Assembly (NCBI GenBank): GCA_963082975.1
Contig: OY720346.1
Coordinates: forward strand, 71,229,267 to 71,293,266
Reading direction: 5' to 3'
Length of the DNA: 64,000 nucleotides
Source of the DNA: Labia minor
Lineage: Eukaryota; Arthropoda; Insecta; Dermaptera; Spongiphoridae
A program made the translations under genes and the position numbers. The notes beneath the pieces are model-generated. The model worked only from the letters and a program-made list of their open reading frames with translations. It made no database searches and was not told the origin of the DNA. This document shows positions 53,318 through 62,837 of the stretch, one piece after another. How positions within the stretch are numbered: the stretch's first letter is position 1; each line of letters begins with the position of its first letter.

Positions 53318-55288
53318 TTAATTTATCAGGATTCTTCCTGATCCAAAACAATTTGATTTCTTTTTGACTCTATGTCCCTTAGTCTTCGAAATGTTTTCTC
53401 TTGAAATTTCAATTTTTCCATTAAATTCATTTTTCAATGTCCCCTCTCCCTGCTTTAATTTTAAATTTTTATTTAAATTTTTCCCAATTAAAGATCCAAA
53501 AATGACCCAACCCAATGATGTGTTTTGTGCAAATAAATTTCCCTCTTTGTTCTTTCTCAGGCCATTTGAAACAATTTTTGAATATAAATCCACCCCAATT
53601 AAAACCAATACCTCCTTGGGCTCAAAGAAAGAATCATCTGATAGCGGCAAACCATCAGCAAATTCAAACTGATTCCTTTCCATTTGAAAGGTGGGGATTT
53701 TAAATTTTAAATTGTCTATCACGTTGAACTTGGCGGTCGTCGAGAAAGAGCCATCTACTGGGGAGAAAAAGTCCAAATTTACTGCCTTATTCGAATCGGC
53801 CAATGGCTGATTTTTCAAACCAGCAATTGACATTTTCGATTCAAACGGCACCAATTTTAAACTTTTTAATAACTTACTAGAGATTAATGATACTTCACTA
53901 CCCGGGTCGATGAAGGCATCAATCTTCATTTGTTGACCATTAGGCAGCTTACATATCATCAATGCTCTACCCAAAATCGAACAAAAACCACCATTTTTGC
54001 AAAAATAATTGTTTGTACTGGTGGGACTAGGAGAGGGGGGTGGGGATTCAGATTTACTACCATCTTTAGGAGATTGCTGCCCAGACTGCGTGTTTCCAAA
54101 AGTCTGTTTCTTATTGAGGTCCATTGAAGGTTTTCTTTTTCCAAAGTGCAGTAGACTATTGTGCGACCTCTTACAAATTGTGCAGCTTCCAGATATGCAT
54201 TCATTTGATCTATGTTTCTCTGAAAAACATTTGAAACAGAGATGATTAGACTTTACAAAGAAATGTCTTTCTGAAGGACTTTTTTTAAAGAAATGGATAC
54301 ATTTGTGTAAAAGGTGGTTGTCCTTTTTACATAATTTACAAATTTTATTTTTATTAATCAAAGTATTTGATACTTTCCTGTCCTTCCAATTTTTCGACAC
54401 ATGTTTATCTTCCCGTGGCGTGTCTCGACCTCTCACAGAATCAGCAAGTTTTGTGAGAAATTCGAGCAAAATATCCAAGGCCGGGATTTCTTCGCTTTTC
54501 AAAGGGAAGATGAATCTCGACCTCGCCTCTGGATCCAGTTTAGACAAAACTGCATACACTAGATAGGGATTGGATTCGACCGTATTTATCTTTAAAGAGT
54601 CCAACTGTGCAATAATTTCCCTCACCATTGAGATCAATTTATTATAACTTTCACTCGAGGGAAATAAAATTGGCTGCAAGCTGAACACTTTTTCAATGAG
54701 GTCGAAGACCAAGTCCCTATACTTGTAAAACGCCTTGTGCAGTATGTCTCTCGCTGGGATGTAGTTCTCGTCGGTCGACGGAAGATGCCGAATCGTGTCC
54801 AATGCCTTGGGTCCCAAGTAGCCTTTCAGATATTGCAGCTTCTGCGCTGCACTCAAGGAGGGGTTGGATCCTATTGCCGCGTCGAACTGATTCGTAAACG
54901 GCAAATAATCCACGTATTCTCCAGAAAAAGTTGGTAATTGGATCTTTGGCAAATTAATATTATTTGCCGCTAAACCCGACACCAACTTCTCCTGCTTTAT
55001 TGTTGGCTGCTGTGGGACATTCAATACACATTTATTAAGTGATAGGATGAGACGATCAGTGTCTTCCAATATGTTTTCACACTGAACATCTACACCCTTT
55101 TCAAAAACATTATTTTGCAACAATTCAAGCTGCAAAATTAAATCTTTAGTTTCAGCAACTAAAGCTTGAATCCCCGTGCTATTTGTGTTGGTCAACCCGG
55201 CGAATAACAATTCTTTAATTCTAGCTGCTCTTGCTAATTTTTTCATCTCAATGCTGATTTGTTTCAATTGAGCTTCCAAATCAGCCAT
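53318..55288 (-). CDS. BEL/Pao Gag-protease polyprotein (no polymerase)
   Basis: A single intact frame of 656 codons from the ATG at 55288. The N-terminus (1-100) is helical and coiled-coil-like. A DUF1759-type gag region follows (around INLPKIQLPTFSGEYVDYLP, residues 111-130, to ~260). Zinc knuckles come next (ICKLCKKDNHLLHKC from 316; CFKCFSEKHRSNEC from ~351, then CTICKRSH), then a Pro/Ser linker. A retropepsin-like domain carries AFIDPGSEVSLISSK (about 458-472), the D-P-G-S form usual in this superfamily. A short GVDLYSKIV...LGWVIFG segment that normally precedes reverse transcriptase follows, and the frame then stops. The full-length family continues for over 1000 more residues. Intactness with matching LTR ends suggests a recently mobile non-autonomous lineage. 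Confidence 0.88.
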   Translation of the reverse strand: MADLEAQLKQISIEMKKLARAARIKELLFAGLTNTNSTGIQALVAETKDLILQLELLQNNVFEKGVDVQCENILEDTDRLILSLNKCVLNVPQQPTIKQEKLVSGLAANNINLPKIQLPTFSGEYVDYLPFTNQFDAAIGSNPSLSAAQKLQYLKGYLGPKALDTIRHLPSTDENYIPARDILHKAFYKYRDLVFDLIEKVFSLQPILFPSSESYNKLISMVREIIAQLDSLKINTVESNPYLVYAVLSKLDPEARSRFIFPLKSEEIPALDILLEFLTKLADSVRGRDTPREDKHVSKNWKDRKVSNTLINKNKICKLCKKDNHLLHKCIHFFKKSPSERHFFVKSNHLCFKCFSEKHRSNECISGSCTICKRSHNSLLHFGKRKPSMDLNKKQTFGNTQSGQQSPKDGSKSESPPPSPSPTSTNNYFCKNGGFCSILGRALMICKLPNGQQMKIDAFIDPGSEVSLISSKLLKSLKLVPFESKMSIAGLKNQPLADSNKAVNLDFFSPVDGSFSTTAKFNVIDNLKFKIPTFQMERNQFEFADGLPLSDDSFFEPKEVLVLIGVDLYSKIVSNGLRKNKEGNLFAQNTSLGWVIFGSLIGKNLNKNLKLKQGEGTLKNEFNGKIEISRENISKTKGHRVKKKSNCFGSGRILIN

Positions 55289-55393
55289 TATTTCAATTAT
55301 TTATATATAAATATATCAGAATATAGCCAAAAAAAACAAAACCAAAAGGAAAAGTAAATGAGAAAAAACTAACCTGATTAGAGACACTTCCAG

Positions 55394-55412
55394 TCCTGTC
55401 CACGGCTCGCCA
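55394..55412 (-). promoter_or_regulatory. Primer-binding site of the BEL/Pao element
   Basis: TGGCGAGCCGTGGACAGGA on the minus strand, ten bases from the 5' LTR end. It is complementary to a tRNA 3' end reading TCCTGTCCACGGCTCGCCA. That most resembles tRNA-Arg, but the assignment is from memory of the pattern. Confidence 0.6.
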
Positions 55413-55422
55413 AATTTAATTA

Positions 55423-56398
55423 TGTTAACGCAAAAAAGATCCCAATCGAATATATGCTTCAGTGCATAAATCAATTCCCTTCTTTGCGTTAACAATGGGG
55501 GTGGTTATTTTATATTATAATAATATAATATAATTCAAATGCAAGGTTTAGTCAAGGTCGCCAGTTAATTTTGTTTTATCAAAAAGGAAAATTAACAAAA
55601 CCTTTTAATTCAAACGATACTTACCAATAGACCAGTTAGACTCATATAATTTCTTAAATTATAAGAAATACACAAATCGTCTCTGGGTGATCAGAATTAT
55701 GCAGCTTCTAATTCTTATTTAAATAAAACAAGAAATAAAAACGCTGGAAGCTCTCCAACCACAATCAATTTAACCCACCTAAATTTCCTTAAGGTATAAA
55801 GAAAGAATTAGTAAATAAAACAATTTTAATCTCGTTTTTCTGATATATTTATATAAAGCAGTGTATATTATAAAAGTTAAAAAGATAAAAAAAGCAGTAT
55901 ACAATTAGGTTTGCGATGAAAGCAAATAAAGCAAATAATCCTAACTTAAATTAACAAATTAACAATTCAATAAAAGAATAAACAAATGAAGTATAATGGA
56001 GATCGCACAATATTTCTCCACTGGACCTCAAATATGTAAAAAAAAATTAAATTAAATTATGAAATAAGGTTTATTAAAACATTAACAAACTAATTAATAT
56101 AGTAATTTTAATACAACCTGAGCAGCAAGAATTAAAGAAAGGAGAATTTTTACAAACCCAAAAATGGTTTCTGTTCGATCTGAGAGGTCTTCCAATTCAA
56201 CCTCTCCAGGCTGAGGCCAAACACAAATAGGCAAATATCCACATGAAAAGCAATGACCAAAACCCAAAGACCCAGGAAACAAGACGGTACAAAAACATTC
56301 GAATTTTGCAACCCTGTGTCACGTGACCTGTCCTGTCTTCTCTGACCTTAGACATTTCAAAAGATTAAATTTGCGGGAGATTCAATCTTGCTTAAACA
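55423..56398 (-). repeat. 5' LTR of the BEL/Pao element
   Basis: 976 bp, same TG...CA ends as the other LTR. Differences are clustered at its left end (for example AAAAAAGATCCCAATCG versus AACAAGATCCCAATTG, and GGGGGTGG versus GGGTTGG). Confidence 0.88.
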
Positions 56399-57097
56399 CA
56401 ATAAAAATAAAAGGCTTAAAATTATAAATTATCTTACAACTAATATTATTAATTTTATAATTAATTAAAATTATTATTTATAATTAATTAAAATTAAATA
56501 ATATACAAACATAGTCTGAGGGTGGTAATTCAAATTAATTTGAATTTAGCGGAAACAACAACTAAAGACATTAGTGAAACATAAATAAATAATATCTAGA
56601 TCTAATAAATGAAATAAGATATTAACACATAAATTTTTTTACAAAAATTTAAATAATTATTTTTTGACCTAGCTGCCATCTGGTAATGAATCATAGAATT
56701 AGTTTTCAAATATGAATTTAAAATATACTTTTCAAAATTTTTCATGGTGACGTAAATTATAGAATTCATTTTAAACATTTTTTTTTTTTTTTTTTGTAAA
56801 GGCATTAGTGAAACATAATTAATAAATAGTTTCTAGAATTCAATCTAATAAATGGAATAAGATATTAACACATAAATTATTTTAAATAACTATTTATGGA
56901 CCCAGCTGCCATCTGGTAATGAATCTTAGAATTAATTTCAAATATGAATTTAAAATATACTTTTCAAACTTTAATGTTGACCTAAATTATAGAATTCATT
57001 GGAAAGATGTTTTTTTTTTGTTTTTTTGTTCACTATTTTGAAATTTTATCTATTCATCTTTAACATAAACTACAAACTCCAAATGATTTATAATTAT
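56399..57097. repeat. Tandem duplication of ~235 bp in AT-rich sequence
   Basis: 56565-56798 and 56799-57020 share ATTAGTGAAACATAA, GAATAAGATATTAACACATA, AGCTGCCATCTGGTAATGAA and ATTATAGAATTCATT in the same order. Each ends in a T-run. No gene. Confidence 0.6.
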
Positions 57098-58262
57098 ATA
57101 AGGTAATGGCACCAATAGATGACATTTTAAGCGCTCTTGTCGCTACTTTCTTTTATAAAACCGAAACTATACGTCTCACCAAAAAAAACTTTTGGTTATT
57201 ATAAAGCTTATCTTACCTTTTATCACCAGGATAAATATTTTAAACTTTTATATGAGGTTAATAGGAAATATAATTTTTTTTCAAAGTAATCAAATGGAAC
57301 CTATAGATGACACCAAAAATTTTGGTGGAACCTAATGATGACAATTATGGAACCCAAAGATGACATCTACTTTTTTTCACTTCGCTTGCTCTCTTTATCT
57401 TCAACTTATTTATTTACAAAGTAAAACATCTTTCCAACACCTTGTTGCTGATTTAACTTTAGTTATAATAAAAAAATCAGGTTTCATATAATGATACATT
57501 AGATATATTTATTGGGATTGATTTTATTTTTAGCTGATTATTATAATAAAATAAAAAATTGATTTTAAACAAATCTTTTTTTAATTATGCATTTTTATTT
57601 ATACATTGAGAACAGAGTAATTTAAAAAAATTTTCAAAAAAATAGTGTATGAAGTTCTGGAACAGAAAAAAATTTTCTGACAATGAGAAACAGCGTCACC
57701 TTTAGGTTCCTATATCAATTCAGACATGCAACTTGGTGGAATTATATAAAATTATCTCCTCTTTACAGCTATTAATATAATAGACAATTTTTTTAAAAAC
57801 CTACTTATAGCTGACATTGCTGTCATCTATAGGAAAAACAATTTTTAGGGGCACCTATAGATGACACCGTTGATAAAAAAGATACTTTTAAAAATTAGGT
57901 GTTTAAATTCAAATGATTTATATCTATATTAAGTCTATTTTATAATGTAGTTATTAAATTCCTGATAAATATGAAAATAAAAATATAAAATACTAATTAA
58001 GAACATTAGTTACCTTAAGGTTATCTTTAAGATTTGTTGAAAAAATCTATTGTTGACGATCCGGTCTGCTTTTCAAATTAAAAGAAAAAAAATAGGGCGA
58101 CTTATTGTATTGTTGTAGGATATCTAAGGTGGTGGAAAAACAAAACTATCATTTAAAAAAAAAAATTCCGCGTATGTTTTAAAATTTGCTTATTTTTTTA
58201 GTTTAAATTCAAAAGTGTCATCTATAGGTGCCATGTCATCTATAGGTGCCATTACCTTATAT
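57098..58262. mobile_element. Element with repeated GCACCTATAGATGACA motif and matching inverted ends
   Basis: Left end ATAAGGTAATGGCACCAATA followed by GATGACA; right end (reverse complement) ATAAGGTAATGGCACCTATA then GATGACA. The same motif, with variants, occurs in direct orientation near 57296, 57331, 57351 and 57849 and inverted near 57825 and at 58216-58255 (twice). The ~1.16-kb body otherwise is AT-rich and lacks a convincing reading frame. Terminal and subterminal copies of one motif are typical of transposase-binding sites, so a non-autonomous DNA transposon is the best guess; superfamily unknown, TSD ambiguous because of flanking TATA. Confidence 0.6.
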
Positions 58263-58984
58263 TAAATCTAATTTTTTTCTACGAGCTAATAATATATTAA
58301 AGACATTTTTTTAAATGGTAATTTTGTTGTATTCCGTGTTTCGGTAGACCATCATCGTTTCAAATTCTTACACATATATAATTTACTAAATAGATATTTA
58401 TAAATTATTTATTTTTGTTTATAATTTTCAATTTTAAATATCCAAATCCTCTCTCAGAAATTATTTTCAACGGTGGTGATTGAAAAAAATTTAGTACATT
58501 TGTAAAATATTTCTCTTCCAAACTAATTGATATTGTATTAATATATTTAAAAATATTATCATTCTCCCACCCAAGAAAAAATTATATTCATGAAGTTAGC
58601 AACATAATAACACATACAAACAATTATAAAGGAAGGAATTTCAAATAAATTATTGAATAAATTTGATCTAATAATATGAAATAAATTATATTATATTAAT
58701 CAAAATTTTTTTTAGATTAAATTATAAGTAATATATAAATGGTATTTGATTATTATAAATAAAAAGAAAAAATATAACCTCCATTCTTAATTAAAATATA
58801 GACAAGTTCAGTTGTCAATATAATTTCAGAATTTATTATTATCAGTAGTAATCCATGGTGGAAACAGTGTATAAGTTAAAGCTACTTTGAAAAATATATT
58901 GAAAAATATAAAACTAAAGCCATCTAATTATAACAACATATCTATATAACATAGGATCAAATATTTTATCAAGTAAATTTGAAA
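58263..58984. other. AT-rich stretch without recognised genes
   Basis: Nothing identifiable beyond scattered low-complexity A/T text. Confidence 0.4.
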
Positions 58985-59502
58985 TTTTTACCGGCCGACG
59001 ATATTAAGCGAGGTATTGTTTTCACACCAAATTTCACATGTAGAGATTTTTAGATATCTCCATGAATCATGCATTTTCTTATCCGGAAAAAGTATTTTTA
59101 GCATGATGTTTGTCCGTCTGTGTGTCCATAGGGAAGGGTTATTTTCAAACCAAATTTCACATGAGGAGATTTTTTTACATATCTCCAAGATTCATGTACT
59201 TTGTATTGGTTTTATCCTCGGGAAAAATCATCTTCATTAGTTTTTTCTTAATTTAAAATTATATGACGTCATCAAGCCCTTCGTGACGTCACAGCCAGCG
59301 CCTCCTTATATGTTATAAATAAAATAAAATTAAAATATTTATGTTATATTCATATCTGTTTTTTATTGCATTAATAGATACATTTGAATCTATCTCTCTG
59401 ATTACTTCATTTGAGATAAAAATTCAATGTAGCTAAAGATAGCTGCAAATTAATTTATTTCAAACCGTCGGACGGTTCTGTGCCTGGCCACAGGTCAACT
59501 TA
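58985..59502 (-). repeat. Repeat A, diverged copy
   Basis: TTTTTACCGGCCGACGATAT at the left end and TGGCCACAGGTCAACTTA at the right. The tetranucleotide array and CACTTCCGG core are deleted (GTCCGTCTGTGTGTCCATAG joins directly to GGGAAGGGTTATTTTC). Confidence 0.7.
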
Positions 59503-59624
59503 TTTTCATTTTGAAATGAAAATCAAGTTATTTTAATTAATTTGTACCATTTTAGGAAAAAACTTTTTGATGGATCATTTTTAGAAAACGCATTTAACAA
59601 TTGTAATAAATAATTAAATAAGCT

Positions 59625-59900
59625 GGAGTGTCTCCACTCGACTATCTCGCAATTTGAATTGGATTAAATAACATAATATATTATTTTTAAATTAAATTTA
59701 ATTAATTATAAATTATAAATAATAAATATTAAACCAGCGCATGTTTGGCTTTTTATTGATGGCACCATGGCACGTATTGGCGCGTGAGATTTGCAGTGTT
59801 AAAAAATTAATTCTGGTACTTTCAGCAATTCAATCAAGCTGAAATTCTATATATAGCAGTTTTATACAATTATTAATCATGTGAAAAATTATCAAACATA
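59625..59900 (+). repeat. ~280-bp dispersed repeat with TATA-like element, copy 2
   Basis: Second copy of 51525-51805, about 85-90% similar by eye, again ending with AGCTGAAATTCTATATATAG and an AATCATGTGAAAAATTAT tail. Confidence 0.55.
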
Positions 59901-59918
59901 TATCTTTATTTTTACGGT

Positions 59919-60228
59919 CACTTTAGAGAAAAAAAATCAAAACGTTGTAGGTAATGACCCTCTTCCGGTTGAGCTACATTTCTCAAAAGTTGATAGAAAA
60001 CTATGAATTTTGAATAATGTCCATGTACCAAATTTCATCATTCTAGCTCAAACCGTTTTTGCGTAATCTTGCCTACATACATACACACACACACATACAC
60101 ACATACACACACACAGACAGACATTTTTCTCAACCTTAGTGAAAATGATTCAGGAACCTTCAAAGCGTATAAAAACATCAAAATCTCAACATCGAAAATT
60201 TTCATGATCTCTGGCGAGATAGTAAAAA
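59919..60228 (+). repeat. Repeat B, copy 2, with CA/CATA array
   Basis: CTCTTCCGGTTGAGCTACAT, AAAAGTTGATAGAAAACTAT, ACCAAATTTCATCATTCTAG and a CATACACACACA-type array (60077-60120), then a tail hairpin ATCTC-TGGC-GAGAT followed by AGTAAAAATT. Open frames of 65 and 82 codons across it are repeat translations. Confidence 0.6.
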
Positions 60229-60235
60229 TTGTCAA

Positions 60236-61410
60236 ATTTTTAAAAGTTTTTAATGATAAATTGTATAAATTTGTTAAAGTTCCAGGTTCTTATCAATTAA
60301 TTAAGAAAATAATTTAAAAATATTTTTTTAAGTTAATACCAAAAATATCAAATCTTCCACCTCTTTCCTTCATTCCTTTTATACTTGACCATGATCATGA
60401 ATAGGTAAGGATTGTGTAAATTTCTAAACGGCATATCAGAGTCCTTGGCTCTGACGCCCCCGGAGTGTCACTCTCGATGGCGCCCAACTGTTTCCATGAG
60501 ACACACCTTAGCCTCCTTCTCTCATTTATCATCATAAGTCTTACAACCCCTCCCCCCCTCCCTCATTCGCCATATGAAATTACAATTCCCCAAAACAACT
60601 AAATATTAAGATAAATAATAATTCTATTTTAATTAAATCTATGTATTATTATAAACATTCTCATTTGAACATATAACATATAACGAGTCCTTGTCTATAT
60701 TTTGTTTTAATTAAAAAATAATTTATAGGGCACTAAATACCTTCCCTCCGGCCTCGACTAACTATCATCATTAATTTGCCGGTACAATGCCCAGTGATTT
60801 AGAAATTGCTCAACTAAATTCCAACTTTCAAAATGAATATCAATCAAAATGACCTCGTAATTCATTCGACCACTCAACCCTTTTGTCTTGTCTTATCTTT
60901 TTAAATAAAACTAAAGACAAGTTCAAGATTAAATTGACAACAAATATATCATACTATTAAAATTATCTTCAGTCATTTATTTTAATAAATTATTTCGCCT
61001 CAAGCATAACCTTTCAAAAAATCATATTTCTAATTTACCATGCTAAAATATTAGAATAGTAAAAAACATAAATTATAATAATTTCATTTTAATTATTATC
61101 ATTATTAAGAATAAGAAAGGTATAGTAAATTAAACTCAACCCAACAAGGTTATCATAGATATTATGATAGTAAATAAAAAGTTTCTGAATGGTAAATGAT
61201 GTTATATTATTGATTGTTAATTAATTATTTTTATTATAAAATAGAGATATACTTAAGCAGAAAAAATACTATTGCTAAATATTTGATGTGATCATCGATT
61301 TTATGAAATTTTGAATTTAGAGCTAGAATTTATTTAATAAAATTTTTATTTTAATAGTGAGGAATGTTTTGGATTGAAAAAAACCTCTCTATGATGTTTA
61401 CTATGATATT
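60236..61410. other. Unassigned AT-rich sequence with one GC-rich island
   Basis: No gene seen. 60440-60600 is GC-richer (GACGCCCCCGGAGTGTCACT; TGGCGCCCAACTGTTTCC). The TGGCGCCC word resembles a tRNA-Lys primer-binding site of LTR elements, but no LTR can be drawn. Another mild island at 60730-60800 is unassigned. Confidence 0.35.
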
Positions 61411-61413
61411 TAC

Positions 61414-62320
61414 CACGGATGGCGAACCTTCTTTAATATTCATGCCGCAAAGTTATGAAGTGACTAACGTGCCACAATGATTTTTTTCTCTTTTATTTTA
61501 TGTTACATTTGTGTATGTTTTTACTGAATTGCATGACCTCTATGCATCTCTAAACATAGTTAGGACTATAAAATCGAGAAGGTTGCGATGGGCAGAGCAC
61601 GTGGCTAGAAAGGGAGAGGAAAGAATACCGAAAAATATATTGATGGGGAGACCGATTGGGAATCGACCAGGGACGGGGTGGGTGGACAATGTAGAAAGTA
61701 ACGTGAGAGAGATGGGAGAGGGTAAGTTATGGCTCAGAATAGGGACACTTGGAAAAATGTGGTTGCTGCGGCCAAGAACTTTTGAGTTCCGTAGCGTCAC
61801 AGATATTGATAGATAATATGCTTTTACTATCGAGAAAAATCTAAATTGCCAGCACATTACCTTTTCCCTCAAAGACACAGTTAAAGTGTAAAAAGGTGAT
61901 GTAGAAAAGAAAAGGTAAAATTGTTATGCGACTTGTCCCTATATATTTGTTCTTCATTCAAAATGTTACATGGAAGAACAATAGATAGATAACTAATCTT
62001 ATTAACTAACAATAATTGATAAAGTTCGCCCCCTGGATCTCCTGTTACGTTAATACGTTAACGAATACCATGTAAATAACCTGTCCAAAAGTGTTATAAT
62101 TTTAATTATTAAACTTTATAATTCTGTCGGTTTTGGTTAACCTACTTAGTAGATATTCAATTCAATAAAAATTTAAATAATAAATTATAAATTAAATGTG
62201 GATAGGTAGTTAAATTTTAATTTATTTCTATTGATCTTTAAAAAAATAATTTTGTCTTTGTGCGTGCCAAGAAATTTTTCAAATGCGCTACTTGTGGCAT
62301 GCGTGAGATCCCCATCCCTG
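61414..62320. mobile_element. hAT MITE-like element carrying a LINE fragment
   Basis: Ends CACGGATGGCGAACCTTC and (reverse complement) CAGGGATGGGGATCTCACGC, both followed by GTGCCA/TGGCAC-type words (GCCGCAAAG, CGTGCCACAATG; TGCCACAAGTAGCGC, TTGGCACGCAC). The terminal form is hAT-like. The expected 8-bp flanks (ATATTTAC and CTATACTA) do not match, so it is old or mis-delimited. The LINE piece at 61525-61815 is nested inside. Confidence 0.5.
61525..61815 (+). pseudogene. Non-LTR retrotransposon polyprotein C-terminal fragment
   Basis: LHDLYASLNIVRTIKSRRLR, then WAEHVARKGEERIPKNILMG, PIGNRPGTGWVDNV, and after a +1 frame change AQNRDTWKNVVAAAKNF and a stop. The R-R-L-R-W-x-x-H-V-A-R...R.P....G.P.G.R......W.D.V...W....D...W......AK series is the standard tail of endonuclease/reverse-transcriptase polyproteins of RTE/Jockey-like elements. 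Confidence 0.7.
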
Positions 62321-62514
62321 CTATACTAGAAAAATATTTTTGCACAAACTTCTTTTCTTACTTCTTCGTTACTTTAAATAAAGATCTAAAAAATAAAATA
62401 ACCTGATTTACTCCAATTTGAAATGAATAATAATTTAATTTATATTAAGACAACAAAAATACTATTAATTTCTAAGGGACCTGAGATCCTCTCCTGAATC
62501 GAAAAGCTTTGAAG

Positions 62515-62837
62515 GTCTAAGCTATCTATGTATCTTTCTACCTCTGTTACTATACAGAACTCGAAAGCCGCAGCAACCAAATTTCTCCAATTATTCCTTT
62601 CCGGAGCTATACCCTCCTATTTTCTCCCATGTTCCTTTTTACATTGTCTGTCCACCGCGTCCTTCGTCTTCCAACTTGATGTTTCCCCATCAGTCTCCCC
62701 AGAAATAGACTTTTCGCCAGTCTTTCCTCTCCCATTCTTGCCACTTTTATCGTTCATCGCAACCTTCTCGACTTTATTTCCCTAATTATGTTTGGAGTAG
62801 CATAGAGATCAAGCAATTCCTCGTTAAAGGCGTTCTA
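62515..62837 (-). pseudogene. Second copy of the same LINE C-terminal fragment, inverted
   Basis: On the minus strand ELLDLYATPNIIREIKSRRL, then KVARMGEERLAKSLF and RTRWTDNVKRNMGE, with several stops and frame changes. Parallel to 61525-61815 but more decayed, and in opposite orientation about 0.7 kb away. Confidence 0.6.

Larger units (their letters stand above)
52177..56398 (-). mobile_element. Non-autonomous BEL/Pao LTR retrotransposon (4.2 kb)
   Basis: Two LTRs of about 980 bp (52177-53157, 55423-56398) in direct orientation, flanked by a perfect 5-bp TSD, CAATA (52172-52176 and 56399-56403). The element lies on the minus strand. Next to the right LTR is a primer-binding site (TGGCGAGCCGTGGACAGGA) and next to the left LTR a polypurine tract. 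The 2.27-kb interior carries only a gag-protease frame; reverse transcriptase, RNase H and integrase are absent, so mobility would depend on a complete relative. LTRs are nearly identical apart from a few changes in one terminal ~250 bp, including an 8-bp indel (ATACGAGG), so insertion is fairly recent. Confidence 0.9.

Noticed and set aside
53364..54937. Several plus-strand frames opposite the BEL gag
   Set aside because: Antisense shadows of the intact Gag-protease frame.
60467..60485. TGGCGCCCAACTG as a retroviral-type primer-binding site
   Set aside because: No LTR end (CA) directly upstream, no second LTR, no gag or pol nearby; one short word is not enough.
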